DNA of 64,000 nt from Neisseria mucosa. GTDB taxonomy: Bacteria > Pseudomonadota > Gammaproteobacteria > Burkholderiales > Neisseriaceae. This document shows, in pieces, positions 26,250 through 35,445 of this stretch. The stretch spans positions 992,001-1,056,000 of the forward strand of contig CP028150.1 in NCBI GenBank assembly GCA_003028315.1, written 5' to 3'. The notes below the pieces were generated by a model that ran no database searches, was not told where the DNA came from, and was given only the letters and a program-made list of their open reading frames with translations. The position numbers and the translations under genes were made by a program. Every line of letters starts with the position of its first letter. Positions within the stretch are counted from its first letter, which is position 1.

Positions 26250-27131
26250 GAGACCTTTGCAAAAAAGCCCTTCCCCCGACAGCCGAAATCCAAACACAGG
26301 TTTTCGGCTGTTTCCCTCCCCCAATACCTCCTGATTTTACCCCAATACCCCCTAATCCTCCCCGGACGCCCCATAATAAGGCATCCGGGCCGCCTTTTAG
26401 GCGGCAACAGGCACACTTAGCCTGTTAGCCGCTTTCAACAGGTTTAAACACATCGCCTTCAGATGGCTTTGCGCACTCACTTTAATCAGTCCGAAATAGG
26501 CTGCCCGGGCGTAGCGGAATTTACGGTGCAGCGTACCAAAGCTTTGTTCGACCACATAACGGGTCTTCGACAAATATCGGTTGCGTTTGGTTTGCACTTC
26601 CGTCAGCGGACGGTTGCGGTGGGCTTTGCGCATAATGCCGTCTAACAACTGATGCTCTTTCAGATGTTGTCGGTTTTCCGCACTGTCGTAGCCTTTATCG
26701 GCATAGACGGTCGTATCTTCGGCAATGCCCTCCAACAAAGGCAACAGGTGGTTGCACTCATGGGTATTGGCGGGGGTAATGTGCAGTTGCTCAATATAGC
26801 CTTCCTCATCGGTACGGGTATGTTGTTTGTAACCGAGTTTGTAGAGGCCGTTTCTCTTTGTCCAACGGGCATCTTTATCCTTACTCGGTGTGGTTTGGCC
26901 GCTGACTTGTCCTTCCTCGTCGACTTCTATGGCCTGACGCTGTTTGCTGCCGGCTGTCTGAATAATGGTGGCGTCAACGACGGCGGCAGATGCCTTCTCT
27001 ACTTTTAGGTTTTTTTCGGCCAGTTGTCGGTTAATCAGTTCCAGCAATTCGGACAGGGTGTCGTCTTGCGCCAGCCAGTTGCGGTAGCGGCATAAGGTGC
27101 TGTAATCGGGGATGTTCAGTTCGTCAAAACG
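26250..27131 (-). mobile_element. IS1106-like (IS5 family) element, truncated
   Basis: The inverted repeat GAGACCTTTGCAAAA is at 26250. The minus-strand transposase frame (stop at 26397) matches the copy at 13.1-15.2 kb from its C terminus up to the FCRFDELNIPDYSTL region. It breaks off near 27131, where IS1655-like sequence begins. The first 80 or so transposase residues and the second inverted repeat are missing, so it cannot move by itself. Confidence 0.85.
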
Positions 27132-27950
27132 GCAAAGCCGGCTGACCAAACAGTACCGGCGAAAACCCTACTAAGCTTGATTCGCAGCTGATTCAGCACA
27201 TCGACACCCTTATCCGCCGCAAACTCAGCCCCGAACAAGTATGCGCCTACCTGCGCAAACACCACCAAATCACACTCCATCACAGCACCGTTTACCGCCA
27301 CCTTCGCCAAGACAAAAACAACGGCGGCACTTTATGGCAACATCTCAGAATATGCAGCAAACCCTACCGCAAACGCTACGGCAGCACATGGATCAGAGGC
27401 AAAGTGCCCAACCGCGTCGGCATAGAAAACCGACCTGCCATTGTCGACCAAAAAAAAACGCATCGGCGATTGGGAGGCCGACACCATCGTCGGCAAAAAT
27501 CAGAAAAGCGCGTTATTGACCTTGGTCGAACGCGTTACCCGCTACACCATCATCTGCAAATTAAAGAACTTAAAAGCCGAAGACACTGCCCGGGCGGCCA
27601 TTAGGGTATTAAAGGCATATAAAGCCAGAGTCCACACCATCACCATGGATAACGGCAAAGAGTTCTACCAACACGCCAAAATAGCCAAAGCATTGAAGGC
27701 GAAAACCTATTTTTGCCACCCTTACCATTCTTGGGAGAAAGGGCTAAATGAGAACACCAACGGACTCATCCGGTAATATTTCCCCAAACAAACCGATTTC
27801 CGAAACATCAGCGATCGGGAGATACGCAGGGTTCAAGATGAGTTGAACCACCGGCCAAGAAAAACACTTGGCTACGAAACGCCAAGTGTTTTATTCTTAA
27901 ATCTGTTCCAACCACTGGTACCCTAGTGTTGCACTTGAAATCCGAATCCA
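27132..27950 (+). mobile_element. IS1655-like (IS30 family) remnant
   Basis: The sequence matches the 3' three-quarters of the intact IS1655-type transposase at 49555-50520, but with frameshifts and a stop. An extra base in ACCCTACTAAGCTTG breaks the frame, and CGGTAATATT carries TAA where the intact copy has CAA. The 3' terminal repeat (GCACTTGAAATCCGAATCC) is still present near 27931. The remnant joins the broken end of the IS1106-like copy, so one element probably inserted into or recombined with the other. Confidence 0.82.
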
Positions 27951-28059
27951 AGGACCTTGGTACATATTGGTTTTTAACTCAACCTATGCTTACTGAACTA
28001 AACACAAAATATAACCATCCAGCATAATCAAAGTAAAGTTGATATGTTGACTAATAAAT

Positions 28060-29178
28060 TTATGTAGAAATTATATTTAAGTTCATTTCATATTCAGAGT
28101 CACTTGAATAGATAATAATAACTATATCATTTTTGGAATGTAAGTTTTTAGTCGTCAAGGCAATTAAAAGCCAATTCATATTTAGGGGCGAACTCCCCAA
28201 ATACTTCTCTACCGATTTTTTTATATTTTTTGTTTTCAACGAAAACAAATAAGGTAATAGTTCGTATTTTTCTAAAGTCAAAAAACTATAGCTATCAATC
28301 CAATATTGTATAGCACGATTTTCAACATCGCTATAACGAAGAAATTTTTCTAGATTTGAAGATACTTCTGCTTTATTGGTAGAATCAATGTTAAGCCCTC
28401 TACTAATATAATTTTTGATATGGATTTTTTTGTCCTCAACCGATTTTTCATTTGAAAAGATAAACCATATAATATTCTCAGTAAAATGACTTTCTGCATT
28501 CGAAGAATTATTAATGGCAGGTGAAATAAGCACATGCAAGCCATCTGCCATATCTTCCATCCAGCTATCAATAATATTGCCATTATTTTCTTGAACCCAC
28601 AAAAGATCATTTTTGATGATGTTTTGAAATAAGTTAGCTGTTTTTTTTAAATAATCGAAACAATCTTTCTTATATTGATAATTATCACTATCAATATAAA
28701 ACCGAATATTGGTTAGCAAAGTTCCCTGCAACAGTTCATCCAATGACTCTAAACATTCCCATATTGCCCGCTTAAAAGTATCTTCAGGTAAGTAAAACAC
28801 CTCATTATGAAATGTTCCCCCAGTATCATTCAGTATTCCATCTATTAAAATTTCTTGTGGTAAATAAATTCCATTCCTCAATAACGCAATTTTTTTATTT
28901 GCCCATTGTTTCCATCTAGATTCAATATGCTTTTTTTCTTCTGCCCATGCTTCTTTTTGATATTGTTTATGTATTCTTATAGAAAGAAAGAAAATACCAA
29001 CAATTAGCAAAGGTAGGCACAAATATAAGGCTTTCTGTATCAATGTAGAATCTTCTGTAAACCATAACAATATGGCTACTAGAATATATAACATTGTTAA
29101 AGCTACCAAACAATACCATTTATATATAGGTCTGAAAACCTCTTCTGCTTCAGGAATATCGGGAATATTCCATTTCAT
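28060..29178 (-). CDS. Two-helix membrane protein downstream of the Tle1-like effector
   Basis: 372 residues. Two N-terminal transmembrane helices (about 20-40 and 48-68) precede a large soluble C-terminal domain that is Asn-, Lys- and Ile-rich. The DNA is markedly AT-rich compared with the T6SS structural genes, a sign of transfer. I do not recognise the family. It is the last gene of the vgrG1 module and lies 70 bp after the phospholipase gene on the same strand. An immunity or membrane-linked accessory role is possible but unproven. Confidence 0.6.
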   Translation of the reverse strand: MKWNIPDIPEAEEVFRPIYKWYCLVALTMLYILVAILLWFTEDSTLIQKALYLCLPLLIVGIFFLSIRIHKQYQKEAWAEEKKHIESRWKQWANKKIALLRNGIYLPQEILIDGILNDTGGTFHNEVFYLPEDTFKRAIWECLESLDELLQGTLLTNIRFYIDSDNYQYKKDCFDYLKKTANLFQNIIKNDLLWVQENNGNIIDSWMEDMADGLHVLISPAINNSSNAESHFTENIIWFIFSNEKSVEDKKIHIKNYISRGLNIDSTNKAEVSSNLEKFLRYSDVENRAIQYWIDSYSFLTLEKYELLPYLFSLKTKNIKKSVEKYLGSSPLNMNWLLIALTTKNLHSKNDIVIIIYSSDSEYEMNLNIIST

Positions 29179-29248
29179 ACTATATCCTTTCTCTATCTAT
29201 CAATACTGTCTGAAGATGATTTTGGATAGCTCAGCACTACACGAGGCA

Positions 29249-30697
29249 TCAACCTTCGTGTATTTTTCTAAATGGCAATCCATTTTTTGTTCTCAGTTCA
29301 TATCCAAGTTCATCTTTTGCAGACCAATGAATATACTTGTAACGGATTTTCCGTACCTGTTCCGGTGAGTAATACTGACTCAGTTCAAAATTGTAGCTTT
29401 TTCCCCAGGTATTTTTGGATACCTTTTGTATATCGTAAGGCAATTTGTTAAGTAGCTCGATGATTTCCGGAAATTGGGAAGTCTCTCTCTCTTTTATCCT
29501 ACCCCTGTTAAATGCAATAACCTTGTCACTGCAGTGCGTTTCCACAATCAAGCGCATAATCCTGAATGCAACGCGGGCATAATCGTTGGGTATTACATTT
29601 TTCCGTATTGCTGTCATCATCTCTGGAGTTTCGATTGCCCCCACCATCGCATTTTGAGAGGTTCTACTTTTTAACCAATTAATATCATTTTCTTTAAAGA
29701 ACCCTTGCTCTTGAAACCATTTTTTCATACCTGGAACATTTTTCTTAACCGGAAACGGTTTTTTTTGCGCTTCGGATTGATAGCTTCCACCAACATCTGC
29801 ATGTGCGCCACTAATGGCAACCTCCATTCCAAAACCATTATTAATGGCACTGTCTATATTTGTTAGAGAGAAATATTGTCGGTATTCATCTGCAGCTGTC
29901 AAATGAAAAACTTTACTTGCATAACCGCGTTCGAAATTGAGATGTAATTCCTTTACATCATTATCAAATGCACTTGTCGGTTCTGGTATAGTATATTCCG
30001 GCGAAAATGACGATACAGTATCAAATAAGCCAACAAAATTGACGATAATTCTTTCTCTTTTAAGATTCCACCCTTTAAACAGTTGAGGTTCCGTTTTTAC
30101 TCTATGTAAAAAATGCCTGGCAGCTGCCGCCCCTCTGCTGAAACCGAATATGTTCAGTATAAGGATCGTCGGGATCCGATCACCTAAACTTTGCTTGACC
30201 ATAGTCTGAATCTTCTCAAATGATTGAAAAACACGGGTTCCTATACCGGTATAACCACTACCGAAAGCAAATCCCTGTTGCGAATCTGTATAATATTCTC
30301 TGTCCTTCAGCGGAAAACCTTTACGTGCACGATCTTTGTTCTCCCTATCCAAATGATTAATTTGCTCTGCACCGGTACCGATCCCTTCGATATAAGCCCA
30401 GCCTATATTAGCTTTTTGTTCTCTTGCTTGATACAGATACGACACATTGGAATGATCATTGAAATAGCTTTCATATTTACTGGCTGTTTCTTTGCCCTTA
30501 TACATTTGAGGATTTTTCTTCCTATGCTCAATGTTGTATAGATTATTTTTTGTACCATCAAAAAATACATTGATGGTAAAGCTGTCAACATAAACTTCAC
30601 GTTGAGATCCTGTTTCACCGTTGGTTTTACCTTCACCTTTTACCTTGTTACTACTTTGGGTGGCCTTTCCGTCGTTGGTTACTTTTTCCTTACTCAT
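29249..30697 (-). CDS. T6SS phospholipase effector, Tle1 type (DUF2235)
   Basis: 482 residues from the ATG at 30697, chosen because TAAGGAAAG lies just upstream. It is an alpha/beta-hydrolase of the DUF2235 group. The opening strand motif is FDGT (46-49), the nucleophile elbow is GFSRG with Ser187, the acid is Asp226 in GLFDT, and the base is His299 in SGAHADVGGSY. Tle1 proteins are delivered by VgrG into the periplasm of a neighbouring cell and cleave membrane phospholipids. The N-terminal 35 residues are polar and lack a signal peptide, as expected for T6SS cargo. It lies in one minus-strand run with vgrG1, a 71-residue membrane protein and a membrane-anchored 429-residue protein. Confidence 0.85.
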   Translation of the reverse strand: MSKEKVTNDGKATQSSNKVKGEGKTNGETGSQREVYVDSFTINVFFDGTKNNLYNIEHRKKNPQMYKGKETASKYESYFNDHSNVSYLYQAREQKANIGWAYIEGIGTGAEQINHLDRENKDRARKGFPLKDREYYTDSQQGFAFGSGYTGIGTRVFQSFEKIQTMVKQSLGDRIPTILILNIFGFSRGAAAARHFLHRVKTEPQLFKGWNLKRERIIVNFVGLFDTVSSFSPEYTIPEPTSAFDNDVKELHLNFERGYASKVFHLTAADEYRQYFSLTNIDSAINNGFGMEVAISGAHADVGGSYQSEAQKKPFPVKKNVPGMKKWFQEQGFFKENDINWLKSRTSQNAMVGAIETPEMMTAIRKNVIPNDYARVAFRIMRLIVETHCSDKVIAFNRGRIKERETSQFPEIIELLNKLPYDIQKVSKNTWGKSYNFELSQYYSPEQVRKIRYKYIHWSAKDELGYELRTKNGLPFRKIHEG

Positions 30698-30707
30698 GAT
30701 ACTTTCC

Positions 30708-31997
30708 TTAATAATACGCATTATTGTTGATTTCGTAACGTTGATGGAGCTTAGCATCTGGCAATGCAATTTTTTGTCCATCTTTTTGAATATATGCTTC
30801 TATCAACTCAAAATAATCATTGAATTTCAATTTCAAAGTAGCAAACTGATTCATTGATGGTGTACTAATATTATGCACTCGAGTCCTTCCAGGAAACGCC
30901 TGTTGAAATATTCTATACAGCCTGTTCAGCCGAATATCGTCGTATATAATTTTATAATCATTCTGCTCTTGTTCTTCAGTCTTAAATGGATGCAATCTAA
31001 TACCCCACCGCTTACCCGTTTCCTTTTCGATCAACCATATCTTGATGTAAGTCGGAATTGCCTTCATTGTATTCTTTTCTTCTTCGATTCTATCCTTACC
31101 TATGGCTGTCCAGCGCTCTGTATTAGCGAATTCCATATAGTATTCGCCGTTCCATTCTCCCCCATCCACTTCAACTTCCAAGTTCCATGGATATTTCGTT
31201 TGCATCTGTTTGTACCACTCCGCACTCACCTTTTTGGGTCCATCAATATAAGAGTGGTAGAAATTGGGGTGTTCTTTACGGACGCTGTCTAAGTATTCTT
31301 TCCGTTCTTCAAGATTGTGAAAACGTGCGACTCTGTAATACCACATTTCATTGAAATGATGTTTGGCAGCCTCTTCCACAGAAGGCATGATTTCTTTTGC
31401 CTGCCAGGACATCAATTCCTTGCGGATAAAGACATTGGTAAGGTTCAGCGTCACCCAGCCGTCAGGAGCAACAGCCAATTCAAAATCATTGGGAGATTCA
31501 TATTGCGGAGTTTCTGTGTCCTCTACTGCATTATTGAATACCCTGTAACTTTTTGCCATCATAGGACGTATCTTGTCTGTCGGGAGAGCTTCATCCAACT
31601 GATAAAATTTATTTTCAAACTGAGAGGAATAGGTAAAAGTCAGCCTTTCGGGAAGTAAATCAAACTCTGCCGTTCTTCCCAAATACCCTCCTCTGCCCCA
31701 TATAGAACCCGTACCAAAGAAATTTCGCAATACTGTTCCGTTCTGCAAATAAAAATCAGAACTGTACTTATTTGATACATCTATTGCTTCTGCATCCAAT
31801 GTTAAATATGAAGAATTTTCCGGTGTGGCGTTAACCAATATTGCATCTGCCATCGTAATTCCCCAAACCATGCCTTTTCCCTGTTCGGAATTGCCGTTGC
31901 CTTCAATCATTCTGTTTAATCCTATGTTTGCCAATACAATACTCAGATAGCCCGCTGCTACCATGCCTAACAGTAAATTTGTTTTCCTGTGTTTCAT
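30708..31997 (-). CDS. Membrane-anchored protein of the vgrG1/Tle1 module, candidate immunity or accessory
   Basis: 429 residues. One N-terminal hydrophobic helix (about 8-27, LLLGMVAAGYLSIVLANIGL) acts as signal anchor; the rest is predicted outside the cytoplasm, Tyr-, Trp- and Glu-rich, and without Cys in the visible core. The start codon overlaps an uptake sequence (GCCGTCTGAATG). No family is recognised with confidence. Its place directly before the Tle1-like effector (10 bp gap) and its periplasmic topology fit an immunity protein that blocks a phospholipase acting in the periplasm. An adaptor for loading is the alternative. Confidence 0.6.
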   Translation of the reverse strand: MKHRKTNLLLGMVAAGYLSIVLANIGLNRMIEGNGNSEQGKGMVWGITMADAILVNATPENSSYLTLDAEAIDVSNKYSSDFYLQNGTVLRNFFGTGSIWGRGGYLGRTAEFDLLPERLTFTYSSQFENKFYQLDEALPTDKIRPMMAKSYRVFNNAVEDTETPQYESPNDFELAVAPDGWVTLNLTNVFIRKELMSWQAKEIMPSVEEAAKHHFNEMWYYRVARFHNLEERKEYLDSVRKEHPNFYHSYIDGPKKVSAEWYKQMQTKYPWNLEVEVDGGEWNGEYYMEFANTERWTAIGKDRIEEEKNTMKAIPTYIKIWLIEKETGKRWGIRLHPFKTEEQEQNDYKIIYDDIRLNRLYRIFQQAFPGRTRVHNISTPSMNQFATLKLKFNDYFELIEAYIQKDGQKIALPDAKLHQRYEINNNAYY

Positions 31998-32018
31998 TCA
32001 GACGGCCTTTTTACTATC

Positions 32019-32234
32019 TTATTGATTCCAATAAAGATACGAATTAATGATATCAACCCAGTATCCGTAAATTACCCAGCCATTGAGCAGAATGAAAACA
32101 ACTGCACAATATTTCCAATGACGGTTTTGATACATTCTAATGATACAGTAGGCATTAACAACCAGAAAAAAAATGTATCTGCCTACCTCCTCCCACAACA
32201 CCTGAAACATTAATACCAAATATCCCATATCCAA
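32019..32234 (-). CDS. Small membrane protein between vgrG1 and the Tle1 module
   Basis: 71 residues with two hydrophobic segments (about 5-30 and 42-60) rich in Tyr and Trp. It starts 14 bp after the vgrG1 stop and ends 21 bp before the next gene, in the same direction, which supports it as a real gene. No family is recognised. Confidence 0.55.
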   Translation of the reverse strand: MDMGYLVLMFQVLWEEVGRYIFFLVVNAYCIIRMYQNRHWKYCAVVFILLNGWVIYGYWVDIINSYLYWNQ

Positions 32235-32248
32235 TATTCCTATATCAT

Positions 32249-34732
32249 TTAAATTTCTCTAGATTCGTCATCGTCAGATTCAAAAACCATCCCCTCCAGT
32301 TTACTTCCTGAATATACCCTGAATGCCTCCCCTTTTTCATTGGTTACGCCTCGATAAATTTTACCGTTTGCCATAGTAATTTTATAAGCAAAATTAGGGA
32401 TAGGCATACCCGTACGTTCATCTTTTAATACAAACATTTCGTCATTGCCTGGATTAGGGATAGCCAGAGGATAGTCCTCGGAATGATTGGCTGTCACATG
32501 AAATGGAGCTCTAAAACGCAACATTTTTGGACCACCAATTTCAACCTCTCCATTTTTAATTCGAATGTAAGCTCCCTGACTAACTAATAAAATTCCTTTA
32601 TCTGAGGCAATCGTAATTTCACCTTCTGTACTGGTTAAGGCTGAATTTTTTCGAGCATTAATCTGCAATTCACCATTTTGCGCCTGAATAGCCACTTTAC
32701 CTTTATTCGCTTGTATTTTCATTCCACTATTTTGGGCAAACAGATTAAGACTATCTGCAGCATGAACAGTAAAATTTTTTCCTGAAGTTATGCCTGTATC
32801 TTGTCCACTAACCAAATTAATAAACTCTTTTGCTGTATGAATTTGGCTTTTCGAAGTTGCACTAGCAATACCATTTGGAGCGGATTGGATAATCCCTGCT
32901 TGTTTTAATTCTTTAAGGCTATTTTCCAGTTGCTCCCTTTGTATCTTAATTTCTGCCAATTCATTTTGTGCACTTTGCGCAGCTTCATCCAAGCTTTGAG
33001 CTAATCCTAACATTTCCTCTAGAACACTTATAGCCTCATGCATATTTAATACTTTATCAGATGGACTCTTACCGTCTGCACTAATTAATATACCATTGCC
33101 CGCCCGTACGGCACCCCAGCCGTCGGTTCTGAGTTCGAAGCCTTCGCCGTTTTCTCCGCGTTTTTCCCGACTTGAGTCGACGATGTGGCCGAGGTTGAGT
33201 TGGGATTTCTGATAGTCGGTGGCGAGTTTGATGTGTTCCTGACCTTTTTGGTCTTCCATCCTGAGTTTGTTGTTCGCCCAGGTACGGATGACGTTCCTTG
33301 TGTTCCAGTCGGCAGGGATGTGGTCGGGATGGACGCTGTCGTGCATGACGCCGGAGATATACGGGCGGTCGGGATTGCCTTGGACGAAGGACAGCATGAC
33401 TTCTGTACCTTCGTGCAGGGGGAAGTGGATGCCGTACTCGGGACCGGCATAGGGTTTGGCGAGTCGGACGGGACGGCTTTCTCCGCCCGGACTCCATTCG
33501 TCCAAATCAAACGGCAGTTTGACGCGGTAGCGCCCCATGTCGTCGATGTAGGCGTAGGTGCAGTTCTCTGCCGCGGTCACCCGTGCGGGCAGTGTGCCGG
33601 CGATATGGGGGCGCGGTGTGGTACGTTCGGGACGGAAGGTGAGTTGGGCGGGTATGGCGGTAAAGGTGTGGCTGTAGGCGGTATCGCGGCTGCCGCTGTG
33701 TTCCATGCCGAGTACCAGCCAGCCGTCGGGTGCTTCGGGGAAGGCGGTATCGGTTTGGAACACTTTCATCGGCGCCATGGAGACGACGTTACCGCTGCCG
33801 TTGGCGACGGTTTGGCGACAGAGTACGGCTTCGTTCAACAGGGTCGTCTGAACCTGGGCTTCGTCGGGGGTTTTGGGATGAAGGCCCCAGTTTTGCTGTT
33901 TGCCCAGTAAGACGGTATTGTCGGCTGATTCTTCAGACTGTTTGTTGTCGGTTTCGGCAAAGAGATCGGTATCGGCAGTGCGGTAGTTGTAGTCGGCACT
34001 GCGTATGCCTTCGACGATGGGGTTGTGGCGGATGCTTAAGTTGAAGAGTGCTTCGGTACCGACACTCTCTAATCCGGCATGGGGGCGGTAGGAAACGGGT
34101 AAGCCTTGACTGCGCAAATAGTGTTCGGGACTGTCACCGAAGACGACTACGTCACCATGTTGTTCATGCTGTTCGAAGGCATACCAGATGCCTTCTTCCT
34201 CACACAGACGGTTGACAAAGTCGAAGTCGCTTTCGAGATGCTGGGTCACATACTCGCGGACGGTGTAGCTGCGGCTTTTTTGGAAACGGTAGTCGACACC
34301 GGAGAAGCCGTGGTGTTTGAAGACGGCAGCGACGATGTCGGGGACGGTTTGGTTTTGAAACAGTCGGGAGGATTGGAAATGTTTTAAAGCCGCGAAACGC
34401 GGCTCTAAAACAAAGCGGTAAACGGTTTCATCCTTGGATACGGACAGCTTCTCGCATGAAGTCACAATGCCCTGCCATTGTTTCGCCGGAGCGTCGTCCG
34501 AACCGGCTGAAAAAGCGGCGGCGACTTCGGACAATACGGCCTCCTGCGGACGGATTTCAAACGCTGCTCGCTGGTTGAGGTAGGAAGACAGCGGCAGGGA
34601 GGAATCGGTAGAGGTGGCGGTGATTTCGACGCGGTAGGCGGTGTTGGCGGCTTCGGAGGCGGTAAAGGATTTGACGGAGAGGGAGGGGGAGAAACGGGCG
34701 AAGGTGAGGTGGTAGGATTGGCGGGCAGTCAT
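32249..34732 (-). CDS. vgrG: T6SS spike protein VgrG (vgrG1)
   Basis: 827 residues. VgrG trimers form the puncturing tip of the T6SS tail. The N-terminal gp27-like part opens with SYHLTFARFSPSLSVKSF. The gp5 OB-fold lies around residues 390-470 (YRVKLPFDLDEWSPGGE, VRLAKPYAGPEYGIHFPLHE, EVMLSFVQGNPDRPYISGV), followed by a beta-helix/DUF2345 part (about 540-740). The last 90 residues form a transthyretin-like extension (DERTGMPIPNFAYKITMANG) that differs from those of vgrG2 and vgrG3 and probably docks the cognate cargo. The first about 530 residues are nearly identical to vgrG2. Confidence 0.95.
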   Translation of the reverse strand: MTARQSYHLTFARFSPSLSVKSFTASEAANTAYRVEITATSTDSSLPLSSYLNQRAAFEIRPQEAVLSEVAAAFSAGSDDAPAKQWQGIVTSCEKLSVSKDETVYRFVLEPRFAALKHFQSSRLFQNQTVPDIVAAVFKHHGFSGVDYRFQKSRSYTVREYVTQHLESDFDFVNRLCEEEGIWYAFEQHEQHGDVVVFGDSPEHYLRSQGLPVSYRPHAGLESVGTEALFNLSIRHNPIVEGIRSADYNYRTADTDLFAETDNKQSEESADNTVLLGKQQNWGLHPKTPDEAQVQTTLLNEAVLCRQTVANGSGNVVSMAPMKVFQTDTAFPEAPDGWLVLGMEHSGSRDTAYSHTFTAIPAQLTFRPERTTPRPHIAGTLPARVTAAENCTYAYIDDMGRYRVKLPFDLDEWSPGGESRPVRLAKPYAGPEYGIHFPLHEGTEVMLSFVQGNPDRPYISGVMHDSVHPDHIPADWNTRNVIRTWANNKLRMEDQKGQEHIKLATDYQKSQLNLGHIVDSSREKRGENGEGFELRTDGWGAVRAGNGILISADGKSPSDKVLNMHEAISVLEEMLGLAQSLDEAAQSAQNELAEIKIQREQLENSLKELKQAGIIQSAPNGIASATSKSQIHTAKEFINLVSGQDTGITSGKNFTVHAADSLNLFAQNSGMKIQANKGKVAIQAQNGELQINARKNSALTSTEGEITIASDKGILLVSQGAYIRIKNGEVEIGGPKMLRFRAPFHVTANHSEDYPLAIPNPGNDEMFVLKDERTGMPIPNFAYKITMANGKIYRGVTNEKGEAFRVYSGSKLEGMVFESDDDESREI

Positions 34733-34751
34733 GGTCGGGTATTTCCAAGAT

Positions 34752-34830
34752 GACGATGGGGTCGGTATGGTAGTTTGAACGGGAGCGGGCGGTCAAGCTG
34801 GGGGGATTGGTGGTGGAAAGGCCGTCTGAA
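34752..34830. repeat. vgrG-leader repeat, copy 1
   Basis: A GC-rich segment GACGATGGGGTCGGTATGG...GGTCAAGCTGGGGGGATTGG ending in an uptake sequence. It is shared with 49441-49492 and 56051-56126, and in diverged form with the leader of vgrG2 (about 43732-43816). It lies just upstream of vgrG1. Confidence 0.75.
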
Positions 34831-34836
34831 TGGAAG

Positions 34837-34935
34837 TGAACTACACCTCAAAAGTTGAACATCCTTCCAACTGCCAAGGTCAAGGTGTGTTTTTTTTATG
34901 GCCAAATATACATTGAATTTCAAATATCAAACCTT
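34837..34935 (+). mobile_element. IS3-family relic
   Basis: TGAACTACACCTCAAAAGTTGAACATCC is a decayed copy of the left end of the complete IS3 element at 46578. It is followed by a degenerate start of its first frame (ATGGCCAAATATACATTGAA against ATGAGCAAATATACATTACA). Only about 100 bp remain. Confidence 0.75.
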
Positions 34936-35293
34936 ACTCTAAACGCCTCATCCTCGATCGGCCCGCCTTCTTCAATTTGCGGAAAGGCGGGCGAGAGGAT
35001 TCTGCACAGCGCGTGGATACGATTGAAATCGGAGGAAACACGCTCTATGTTGCTTTCGATACCGTCGTTTTCAAGGTTCGGAGGGGTTTGTTCGATATTC
35101 ATAAATGCTCCGCCCGCCGGATGCGGGAAGGCATTTCGGCGGGATGGTTATCGTGTATTTCGGGATAAACCGGAAGGGAAGTTCAGTAAAAACGAACTGG
35201 GAAGGTCCATAATAAAAGCCTGCCGATTCAGGCGTCGTGTTGGAAACGGAGCGTATTTTACCGCGTTTCGGAGCGGTTTACTATTTTTAACTG
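34936..35293 (-). other. Intergenic stretch with a possible 60-residue gene fragment
   Basis: A short minus-strand frame (34920-35102, MNIEQTPPNLENDGIESNIE...) reads into the IS3 relic at its 3' end, so at best it is the stub of a gene. No ribosome site or family was recognised. The rest of the stretch, up to the duplicated segment at about 35255, holds nothing I can support. Confidence 0.35.
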
Positions 35294-35332
35294 AAAAGGT
35301 CGTCTGAAATGTATAAATTTCAGACGACTTTG
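35294..35332. terminator. DUS-pair terminator, duplicated unit 1
   Basis: AAAAGGTCGTCTGAAAT and ATTTCAGACGACTT arms with a short loop, downstream of the first Sel1-like gene. An identical copy lies at 36839-36877. Confidence 0.8.
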
Positions 35333-35445
35333 GTAAACGTTGAGTTTTCACCCTAACCTATTCTTTCTCAATTTGTTGCGTAAAAACTTCATAAATTTCT
35401 TACCTCAAAACTGCGATCTGGAAAACTTTCAAATAGCAACTAAAC

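Noticed and set aside
33081..33910. Open frames on both strands overlapping vgrG1 (and the same at vgrG2 and vgrG3)
   Set aside because: They recur in all vgrG copies only because the DNA is conserved; Arg/His/Pro-rich or Gly/Val-rich compositions mark them as frame shadows.
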